Below are positions 19,982 to 27,820 of a DNA stretch of 34,210 bases, piece after piece. Both the position numbers and the translations under genes were made by a program. Origin of the DNA: Planctomycetota bacterium (GTDB lineage: Bacteria; Planctomycetota; Planctomycetia; Pirellulales; Pirellulaceae). A model generated the notes under the pieces. It did not search any database and was not told the origin of the DNA. It worked only from the letters and a program-made list of their open reading frames with translations. Location of the stretch: the NCBI GenBank assembly GCA_016872635.1, contig VGZN01000005.1:1-34210 (forward strand). Reading direction: 5' to 3'. Each line of letters starts with the position of its first letter. The first letter of the stretch is position 1.

Positions 19982-20551
19982 ATGAACGCATTTCGGATTC
20001 CCGAAGACAAGCCGCCCTTGCTTCGAAGTTATTGGGTGGTTGAAAACATGATGTTGGCGGGAGCATACGTAGGTCGTCTCCAACGTGTGGAGCATATTGA
20101 GCGGATTTCGAGACTATTCGGTGCAGGTATCCGGACGTTTGTCAATTTGATGGAAGAGGATGAAGTAAATGCCGATGGTGTTCCGTTCACGCCGTATGAA
20201 GACGATCTGCGAGAACTCGCAGATCGCAACAGGGAAGAAGTCGATTGCTTACGCTTTCCGATCAAGGATCGAAGTATCACCAATTACGAACGGATGAACG
20301 AGATTCTTCAAACGATCGATAGTTCGATGGCTTCAGCACGTCCGGTTTATGTTCATTGTTACGGTGGGATCGGGCGAACGGGGACAGTCGTTTCCTGCTG
20401 GCTTCTGCGGCATGGACATGCGACGGCCAACAACGTCTTCGAAATACTACAGGAGTTGAGACTTGCAGATGAAGACGTATCGTGGAGAGATGCGCCTGAA
20501 AATAACAAGCAGAAGTCTTTTGTGCTCCAGTGGGGAGCGATTCATGGATAA
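19982..20551 (+). CDS. Dual-specificity / protein-tyrosine phosphatase family protein
   Basis: Cys-based phosphatase P-loop VHCYGGIGRTGT (HCxxGxxRT). Confidence 0.9.
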   Translation: MNAFRIPEDKPPLLRSYWVVENMMLAGAYVGRLQRVEHIERISRLFGAGIRTFVNLMEEDEVNADGVPFTPYEDDLRELADRNREEVDCLRFPIKDRSITNYERMNEILQTIDSSMASARPVYVHCYGGIGRTGTVVSCWLLRHGHATANNVFEILQELRLADEDVSWRDAPENNKQKSFVLQWGAIHG

Positions 20552-20585
20552 GGGAAATGATTTGTTGAAAAGTTTGAGGTAGCTC

Positions 20586-21614
20586 ATGGTTCACAAAGAT
20601 TGGTTCACGAGGCTTACGGGGTTTTCAGAGCGGAGCCCTGAGAATGTTCGTAAATCGATTTCGGTCGATGGTGAAATGTTGACCTCGAGCGTCAATCGGG
20701 CAACCTATCGGTACGGACGGTTGGAGGTTCCGTCGCTTGACGAATTGAGGCGGCGTAACGCAACTGGGTGCCGAGGCAAGCGTGGGATGTCGATCAAGGG
20801 TGTGGTCGGAGACGCTAGAACGCTGCATGCGGATCCATCGAATTCAGGGGCCGTCTTTCAAGTGGCGTCGCAATTCAATTTACTAGAAATGGTCTCGCCA
20901 AATGTAACCCCAGAACGTGGAGTGGGGATCTATGAGCATGACGGGACCCAGGGACCTGCATGTGCGATGGCATGCGGCGCAGGAACAATTTTTCGTAATT
21001 ACTTTGTGGACCTGGACGGGCAAGTGGGTCAATCCGAGTCCAAGCAAATCGATTGTCTGTTCGAGATTGGTGAGTGGGTAGGTAACGACCATCAGCGACT
21101 TTGGAAAATGCGGAATGGTTATGCGCTTCCTTCGGCAAGTGGCCTCGAAGAAGTGGTCCGCAAACTACGCTCCAAATCACCCGAGGACTTGGATTCTTTC
21201 CGAGGAAAACTAAGAATTGGAGTCCAGTGGGATACACAAGTAACACTGGAAGGGTGTGATCATACCGTAACGCAGGTTTACTGTTCGGCGTTACCCGTTG
21301 CCTACAGCGGTCTTCCAAAACCGTCATGGGAGCTGTTTGCAAAATTGATTTTAGAAGCAACCTACGAGGCAACATTTTTGGTTGCCATTGAGAATGCTGC
21401 AAGGACTGGGAATAAAACACTTTACCTAACCAGTGTTGGAGGTGGCGCTTTTGGAAACGATCGACGTTGGATAGATAGCGCCATACTGAGGGCTTGCCGG
21501 ATTTTTCGTCATTGTGAATTGGATGTTAAGATAGTGAGCTTTCGGTCGTTAGAACCAAGCGTTGAGGAGTTGGTTTGTTCCTTTCGGTCGATTGGAAACT
21601 CGGAATCGACTTAA
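20586..21614 (+). CDS. Macrodomain-like hypothetical protein (tentative)
   Basis: 342-aa ORF 34 nt downstream of the phosphatase. Glycine-rich conserved-looking blocks (EHDGTQGPACAMACGAGTIFRNYF; LYLTSVGGGAFGNDRRWIDSAILRA) suggest an alpha/beta ligand-binding fold resembling macrodomain loops. Confidence 0.6.
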   Translation: MVHKDWFTRLTGFSERSPENVRKSISVDGEMLTSSVNRATYRYGRLEVPSLDELRRRNATGCRGKRGMSIKGVVGDARTLHADPSNSGAVFQVASQFNLLEMVSPNVTPERGVGIYEHDGTQGPACAMACGAGTIFRNYFVDLDGQVGQSESKQIDCLFEIGEWVGNDHQRLWKMRNGYALPSASGLEEVVRKLRSKSPEDLDSFRGKLRIGVQWDTQVTLEGCDHTVTQVYCSALPVAYSGLPKPSWELFAKLILEATYEATFLVAIENAARTGNKTLYLTSVGGGAFGNDRRWIDSAILRACRIFRHCELDVKIVSFRSLEPSVEELVCSFRSIGNSEST

Positions 21615-21828
21615 GGCATGAAAGGAATCCAAATCGATTTTGGGATCCAACGCTGGCGTGCCGATGTGTGGGGGCGTTGCTATCGTATTGCGGCTCAGCT
21701 ACTGAGAAATATCAGGGCTTTCCAAGAATTCTCATCGATTGACGAATCTGAGATGGGAAATCCATCGGATTTTGTATTTGTACTATCGGTCATCGGTAAG
21801 ACGAGGAGAAACGAAGATCGTGCGAAGA

Positions 21829-22827
21829 ATGAACCAGTCTGAGAACGTGGGGCGTTTATGGATTGGACTTACCGATGGTAGTCCAAACCGTTTTCTAACT
21901 GGAGTATTCCTGCTGGTAGGGATCATTTGCGGTTCAAGCGTGTACGGGCAAGAAGCCGCGGAGCCTGCGGCACCCGGGTCGGTGGTCGCTGAATTGCAGC
22001 AGGAGATCGATAAAGTGCGACCCGCTGTTCAAGGTCCATGGACAAAGTTATGGATGGACGAAGTTGGGCGATTGGGCAAGGTCGAACCAAGAAAAATCAA
22101 CATCGGGGATCGGGAGATTCTTGTCGATGAGTCCTTATTCTATTCCGGTCGCTATGGTTCTCCCTTGGCCTACTCTCGCGCGTTTGACCTTGCCGAGAAG
22201 CATGGATTTGCGCCATCGAAGGGAGCGAAGATATTTGATTTCGGTTATGGAAGTATTGGGCATTTGCGAATGTTGGCACAGATGGGGTTGAACGCGACTG
22301 GGGTTGACGTGGAGCCTTTGTTACCGGTGATGTATGACGGTTGTTCCGGTCCATTGGGGGAAGGAAGTGTACAATTGCTCCATGGACGTTATCCTGCTGA
22401 CGAAAAGCTAATTGAGGCTGCGGGGGACGGTTATGATTTGTTCCTGTCGAAAAACACGTTGAAACGTGGGTATATCCACCCTTCGCGAGAGCCTGTGAGT
22501 CCTCGGCATATCATTCAATTGGGGGTTAAAGACGAAGCATTTTTGGAACGAGTTACCAGCATGCTCAAGCCGGGTGGGCTATTCGTTATTTATAATTTTT
22601 GCCCACCGAAAGCAGCTATGGATAAGCCCTATATTCCTTGGGCGGAAGGGGAGTGCCCGTTTCCTGTGGAAGCATTTGAAAGGGCGGGTTTTGAGGTTGT
22701 CGAATACGATGTGGTAGACGACAAAGAAGCGAGAGACCTAGGACATCGACTAGGGTGGGATGCGCCGGGCGGAATGAAGCTAGAAACAGACTTGTTCGCG
22801 TGGTACACCATCGCGAGAAAAAAGTAG
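21829..22827 (+). CDS. Class I SAM-dependent methyltransferase-fold protein with signal peptide
   Basis: Rossmann motif I-like AKIFDFGYGSIGHLRMLAQMGLNATGVDVEP; SMLKPGGLFVIYNF; N-terminal FLTGVFLLVGIICGSSVYGQ. Start set at the Met at 21829; the track ORF begins at 21739. Confidence 0.75.
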   Translation: MNQSENVGRLWIGLTDGSPNRFLTGVFLLVGIICGSSVYGQEAAEPAAPGSVVAELQQEIDKVRPAVQGPWTKLWMDEVGRLGKVEPRKINIGDREILVDESLFYSGRYGSPLAYSRAFDLAEKHGFAPSKGAKIFDFGYGSIGHLRMLAQMGLNATGVDVEPLLPVMYDGCSGPLGEGSVQLLHGRYPADEKLIEAAGDGYDLFLSKNTLKRGYIHPSREPVSPRHIIQLGVKDEAFLERVTSMLKPGGLFVIYNFCPPKAAMDKPYIPWAEGECPFPVEAFERAGFEVVEYDVVDDKEARDLGHRLGWDAPGGMKLETDLFAWYTIARKK

Positions 22828-22853
22828 TCTTCTCATAGAAAGACCCGCGGATA

Positions 22854-23177
22854 ATGCATTGGTTCTTTTTGGTAATGGCTATCTTATCTGAAGTTGCTGG
22901 CACCGTCTGTATGAAGCTATCGGCTGGCTTCTCCAAGACGTTACCATCCGTGTTGATGTGGGTGTTCTATGGAATCTGTTTTGCTTTTCTCGCATTCACT
23001 CTGAAGAAGATCGATGTGGGTGTGGCGTATGCGATCTGGAGTGGAGTGGGCACTGCATTGATCGCCGCAGTCGGGGTCATCTATTTCAGAGAACCGTTAA
23101 CTTTGATCCGTTGTATTGGCTTGCTCACGATCATTGTCGGAGTCGTTATTTTGAATTTGTCAGGAAGTAGTCATTGA
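22854..23177 (+). CDS. Small multidrug resistance (SMR, EmrE/Qac-type) transporter
   Basis: 107 aa, four TM; LSEVAGTVCMKLSAGF and GVAYAIWSGVGTALIA match EmrE motifs. Confidence 0.92.
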   Translation: MHWFFLVMAILSEVAGTVCMKLSAGFSKTLPSVLMWVFYGICFAFLAFTLKKIDVGVAYAIWSGVGTALIAAVGVIYFREPLTLIRCIGLLTIIVGVVILNLSGSSH

Positions 23178-23240
23178 CTGATGCTGCAGGTTGAGAATTA
23201 CTCCCTGTGCTAAGTTCGAGAACCGGTACAATGACGGTGC

Positions 23241-23612
23241 TTAGACCGTTTCGAGGCTAGATGCAATCTTCGATGGTGTCGACCAAGTGTTGTTTGCAAC
23301 GTCGTGGATCGAAGGTTCGTCGTACCACGCGTCGGAGCGAAGGCGTCCGTCTTGATCTAAGAATAGATTCATGCAGATAGAATCCCACATCGAACGGCAG
23401 GCTGTCCCTTTGAGTTCGATGTATTCAATTCCTCCATTGCGGTCGTAGATCATTCCATCGAGCTGGTATCGCGATTCCTGCGTTGGGATTACCCATACAA
23501 AAGAGCCGTCCGGTTCGGCGAACATGCCGGGCCAGGGTTGGATAGATTCCGAGAATGCCTCGAAGGTGACTGCCGCATCAAAGTGTTTTCGAGGGTAGAT
23601 TCGTACGAACAT
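23241..23612 (-). CDS. Hypothetical protein
   Basis: 123-aa ORF 12 nt downstream of the permease-regulator gene on the same strand. Confidence 0.6.
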   Translation of the reverse strand: MFVRIYPRKHFDAAVTFEAFSESIQPWPGMFAEPDGSFVWVIPTQESRYQLDGMIYDRNGGIEYIELKGTACRSMWDSICMNLFLDQDGRLRSDAWYDEPSIHDVANNTWSTPSKIASSLETV

Positions 23613-23624
23613 GAAGCGTGCTGA

Positions 23625-24935
23625 TCAGCTTTCTGGAGGAATCTGCTTGCCGTGTGGATCCATGGAGGGGGAGCCGCTAGTCCGATCGAGTTGCGTGCGA
23701 AGTTCGCTCGATGTGTAATGCTCAAGCGATTCCGCTTGGGTATGCAAGCGGTGATCTCCTAAGCCCGTTTCGACACTGAGGAACTGCTCCCAAAGTCGGT
23801 GAGACCGTATCAAGTTTTGAGCGTGTCGGTAACCATTCGGAGTTAGTGCCCAACCGCCGTTCGTTGATGTCAAATAACCGCTGCGAACCATCTCGCGGCC
23901 TGCATGAGCCAAAGGGGCCATTGATATTTTGAGCCGATCCGCGATCGCTTGCATGGACATCGTAGCCAACGCTGGGGAAGACTGCTCTGACTCGCGGTAG
24001 AGCAGAGCGAGGATGTCTTCACCAAGGATTCGTCGTGAGAGTTTTCGTCGGGATAGCCAGCGAACGAGGACACCGCTTTTCGGGCTAAATACGGCAGCCA
24101 GTAAAAGTAGTAAACCTGCAACGACAGCAATCATAGCCGCTGAGTTGGCTGACTTGAACCCGATCGTGTGAGGCAGGGTAATGGCCGATAGATGGCCCAG
24201 GACCGCAGCGATGCATGCGATCATCGCGCTGATTCCAATCATGGGTGCCAGTCGATTGCAGAGCAAATATGCGGTAGCAGGGGGGACGATCAGCATCGCG
24301 ACTACGAGGATATTGCCGACCGCTCGAAAGGAGATGATGCAAGTTACTGCAACCATAGCAGCGAGCGCGTAATGAAAAATACCAACCGGGATATCTTGGG
24401 CCTGAGCCATAGTTGGGTCAAAGGTGCTCAATGTCCATTGACGGTAAAAAAGAAAGATGACTAAGGCGTTGAAGCAGCAAATGCATGCTAGTTCAACAAT
24501 TACCAGGGGGGCCTTTCCGAATGGGGTGGAGACCATTTCTAAGATGATGGTTTCTAAATTTCCATACAGCACGCAGGATGGATCCAGATCGACATGTTCC
24601 GCTCGGGAAACCATCATGATGCCGAGCGCAAAGAGCGCAGTGAACACAACACCGATCGCTGCGCTTTCCTCAACGCTGCCGAAGCGACGGATCAATTCTG
24701 TTAACCACACCGTGATCATGCCGACTGCGACTGCGCCGATGAGAGCGATGAGTTGACTCCGTGATCCGCTCCAAAGAAAGGCGGCCGCAATCCCGGGGAG
24801 AACGGCATGGCTGATCGCATCGCCGATCAAGCTGAGTCGCCGGAGAACGAGGAAGTTACCCACGAGTGCGCATGCGACCGCGCATAGAGCGCCAGCGAAT
24901 GTAATCCAGCCGTCTACCTGCCAATACCAAAACAT
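23625..24935 (-). CDS. Metal (Mn/Zn/Fe) ABC transporter permease fused to C-terminal DtxR/MntR-like regulator domain
   Basis: ABC-3 permease (GNFLVLRRLSLIGDAISHAVLPGI; VGNILVVAMLIVPPATAYLL) followed by winged-helix/dimerisation-like region (HRLWEQFLSVETGLGDHRLHTQAESLEHYTSSELRTQLDR...DPHGKQIP). Confidence 0.9.
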   Translation of the reverse strand: MFWYWQVDGWITFAGALCAVACALVGNFLVLRRLSLIGDAISHAVLPGIAAAFLWSGSRSQLIALIGAVAVGMITVWLTELIRRFGSVEESAAIGVVFTALFALGIMMVSRAEHVDLDPSCVLYGNLETIILEMVSTPFGKAPLVIVELACICCFNALVIFLFYRQWTLSTFDPTMAQAQDIPVGIFHYALAAMVAVTCIISFRAVGNILVVAMLIVPPATAYLLCNRLAPMIGISAMIACIAAVLGHLSAITLPHTIGFKSANSAAMIAVVAGLLLLLAAVFSPKSGVLVRWLSRRKLSRRILGEDILALLYRESEQSSPALATMSMQAIADRLKISMAPLAHAGREMVRSGYLTSTNGGWALTPNGYRHAQNLIRSHRLWEQFLSVETGLGDHRLHTQAESLEHYTSSELRTQLDRTSGSPSMDPHGKQIPPES

Positions 24936-25008
24936 CGATTCCCTTCCTTGAACAGACCACTAGGGATGCCTCATCCTGCGGCCTATTGTAACCATACCAA
25001 CGTGTCGG

Positions 25009-25209
25009 CTACTTATTCTCAATTCCTGCGAGTTCATCTCCGAAGTCGAGGACCGGTTCCTGGGTCTCGACAGCCCCGTCGCCGAGTTCGCCGTCAGCAG
25101 GTTTCGCTTTGGGTTGTCGTTTGGGCCGATTCATCAATCCAACGATGGTTGGAACGAGAATAACCGCCAGCATGAAGGCCATCCAAAGGTAGGGCAGCAG
25201 GTTAAACAT
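25009..25209 (-). CDS. Small single-TM hypothetical protein
   Basis: 66 aa; N-terminal TM helix (LPYLWMAFMLAVILVPTIVGLM) with basic then acidic tail. Confidence 0.55.
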   Translation of the reverse strand: MFNLLPYLWMAFMLAVILVPTIVGLMNRPKRQPKAKPADGELGDGAVETQEPVLDFGDELAGIENK

Positions 25210-25436
25210 GAGGTGACGGACCGTCTGGTGGACTTGAACGAGATTACTGGGAAATTCTACAGTTGGAATCCCTACAGTTCTCGCTCAAGGGTAATTCGTG
25301 AATTGGGCTTCGGCAACCCTTCGAGGTCGTGGAGGGCTTGAGATCGCGACCCAAGGGCCAGCAAAAACGTTCCTTTTGAGCGGGACTATGCGTTTTTTTT
25401 AGAAAAAGTGGCGTCCGCCCTGTGTTTGCGGATCCG

Positions 25437-26174
25437 TCAATTGCCCTTGGGCTGAACTGGTTCTGATGCGTTTTCTGCGTCTTCGATCTGCCGGGCTTTT
25501 GCCAGGGCCGATGCGACTAGGCCGGCTGGGACGGAGATAAATCCCAATCCGATCAACAGGATAAAGAACGTAAAAATTTTTCCTCCGACGGTGATTGGAA
25601 AAATATCGCCGTATCCGACCGTGCTGAGGGTTGAGATGGCCCACCACAGGCAATGGAATACCGAACCAAACGCTTGGGGTTGAGCTTCATTCTCGAAGTA
25701 GTAGATGCCAATGGCGGCCAAATAGATCAGGATCAAGGTAACGCAGAGGAATAGGATGAGTTCTTCGCGAGCGATATCGAGGGCAATGTGGAATCGACGC
25801 ATCGCGCGACTGTAACGAGCCAGCTTAAGAATTCGAAAGACTCGGAGGACTCGAACGATTCGGATGGATCGAAGATCGACAGCGAGCCCTAGAAAAAAAG
25901 GAAGGATCGCCAGAAGATCGATGATTCCGAAAACACTAAAGATGTACTGTCGTTTGGGTTTTGCAAAATAAATTCGAGCTAGGTACTCGCATGAAAAGAC
26001 GACGACCGAAAATAGTTCAAACCAGCTCAGAGCGTCGATGGTTGTTTGATCGAGGTGGGGGATTGTTTCTACCGAGAAAGCGACCAAGGACAAGATGACC
26101 ATGGTCTGGATAAAAACATCGAAGCAGAACCCGACTTTTGAATTTCCATCCGAGATGAGGTTTTTGAGCGGCAT
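25437..26174 (-). CDS. Voltage-gated-type K+ channel (six TM plus pore)
   Basis: S4-like IRIVRVLRVFRILKLARYSR with Arg every third residue; selectivity filter STVGYGD. Confidence 0.92.
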   Translation of the reverse strand: MPLKNLISDGNSKVGFCFDVFIQTMVILSLVAFSVETIPHLDQTTIDALSWFELFSVVVFSCEYLARIYFAKPKRQYIFSVFGIIDLLAILPFFLGLAVDLRSIRIVRVLRVFRILKLARYSRAMRRFHIALDIAREELILFLCVTLILIYLAAIGIYYFENEAQPQAFGSVFHCLWWAISTLSTVGYGDIFPITVGGKIFTFFILLIGLGFISVPAGLVASALAKARQIEDAENASEPVQPKGN

Positions 26175-26206
26175 GACTTGGTGTCGATTGTGGAAGCGGG
26201 ATTCGA

Positions 26207-27703
26207 TTAGTTTTTGCGACGGTCTTCCGCTTGATAGAGAGCTAGTGTTGACTCGAACAATTCGCTGGAGATTTGGAAACTCGGCGATTCAGACCGAAAT
26301 CGTTTGCAGTGTTCCGCGATGAGTTGATATAGGAATCGGAATACATTGCGAGGGGTTCGTAGCGATTGAAGGGCGGCGACGAAACGTGCGTCCGAGATCT
26401 CGTTGCTGAAGAACTTTTGTGGCGAGGGAGTTGTTCCGGAAATGGCGCATGCCTTCATACGGGCCCCGAGCAAGTCATACAAAGCCTCGCCGGTCCAATC
26501 GAAAGAAGCGACCACATTTTGTTTGTCGAGTCGTGCTCGCTCATTGAACTCTCGCGTTTCCCGTTCTGCAAAAGGTTGCAGATCGCTGGGCAAGAGCATT
26601 TTTATCCCGAGGTTCTCGTGCTTGAGCAGCTTGTTGTCCATGAGCGGCCAAACGAGTTGCTTCATCCGTTCGGCTTGGCCGTTGACCAAGTCGGGTTCAT
26701 CGACCCTATCGATGATCACAATTAACCCAGGGTATCCAACGGTTCTTAATAGGAGTTGAAGTTTTTCAAGGAGTGCATACCGGTCGTCGGAGCGTTGGGA
26801 TTGAGGCGCAGGTTGTTCATCGATTTCCTTGGAGGTGAACTCGAGCAATAAAGGTCGAAGTTGGCCTGAATCCCTGTTGAGTACACGAAGGTTTTTACAG
26901 ATACGCGAAGCGAGCCAATGGCGACGAAACCAGAGGCTTCCATACCATCCCCAAGCCACCAAGGCCGCGATAGGGGCTGCGATGATTGCGGTTTTCAAGG
27001 TGACCGCTTCGTTCTGGACCAAACTGTAGAGAGCCCACGTTGCGAAAATGGAAAGTAAGCAACCCGTGATGGATGGGAACCAAGTGGACCAAGACCAAAA
27101 TCGCAATTTTCGGCGCAATGCATGAACACGATCCTGCAGGTTGCCAGACTTAGAGCGGTCATACATTGCAGCGAGCAACGTGAGATCTCGCTTTTGGCCA
27201 CGGTCGAGCCGATCGATTGAGATGGGATCACGTTGGGAGACGGAGGCTTGGCTATTGCTGAGTAGTGGCACCGTAAGTAATCGATCAAGCAGTTGGGTGA
27301 TTCCTTCACTGAGCATTGCGTCCATGTGGTCCCAGAGCCGCAGGGAGCTGAGGACACGTTCGGGATGATTACGGGAGCGGCGAGGAAGGTGCTCCTCGAA
27401 TGGTCCCAAGTATGCATTGAAGTCGTCGTAACAGATAAGAAACACTTTTTGGTCCGGATGGGACTGATTATGGGACTCGATGTGATCGATCAACTGTAGT
27501 CGCATCGCAGTTTTTCCGGAGCCTTTTGCACCAAAGACGATCGCGGTCGCAGGTTGCTTGGCATCTCCGACGACTTTGCTCCACGACGGGTGAAAGGTAC
27601 CTGAGATGCAGAAGTCTCGGAACACCGTATCGGTTTGTGCATCTTCATCGACGAAGGGGTTTCGTACTAATTGATGGTGCTGCAGGAATTCTTGTTCGGT
27701 CAT
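26207..27703 (-). CDS. P-loop ATPase with internal transmembrane hairpin (KAP-like or ExeA-like architecture)
   Basis: Walker A FGAKGSGKTA; Walker B-like LIVIIDRVDE; hydrophobic pair between them (SITGCLLSIFATWALYSLV, TAIIAAPIAALVAWGWYGSLWF); N-terminal RNPF. Confidence 0.8.
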   Translation of the reverse strand: MTEQEFLQHHQLVRNPFVDEDAQTDTVFRDFCISGTFHPSWSKVVGDAKQPATAIVFGAKGSGKTAMRLQLIDHIESHNQSHPDQKVFLICYDDFNAYLGPFEEHLPRRSRNHPERVLSSLRLWDHMDAMLSEGITQLLDRLLTVPLLSNSQASVSQRDPISIDRLDRGQKRDLTLLAAMYDRSKSGNLQDRVHALRRKLRFWSWSTWFPSITGCLLSIFATWALYSLVQNEAVTLKTAIIAAPIAALVAWGWYGSLWFRRHWLASRICKNLRVLNRDSGQLRPLLLEFTSKEIDEQPAPQSQRSDDRYALLEKLQLLLRTVGYPGLIVIIDRVDEPDLVNGQAERMKQLVWPLMDNKLLKHENLGIKMLLPSDLQPFAERETREFNERARLDKQNVVASFDWTGEALYDLLGARMKACAISGTTPSPQKFFSNEISDARFVAALQSLRTPRNVFRFLYQLIAEHCKRFRSESPSFQISSELFESTLALYQAEDRRKN

Positions 27704-27820
27704 CGATGAATCTCTCTGGTGAAGTATGGGTTGGATATCATCATGATTTCCGCATGGACATGATGCAATTAGTGGAGGTCATCGGATACTACTTTTTCGC
27801 ACTGTAGGTAAATGTCGTAC

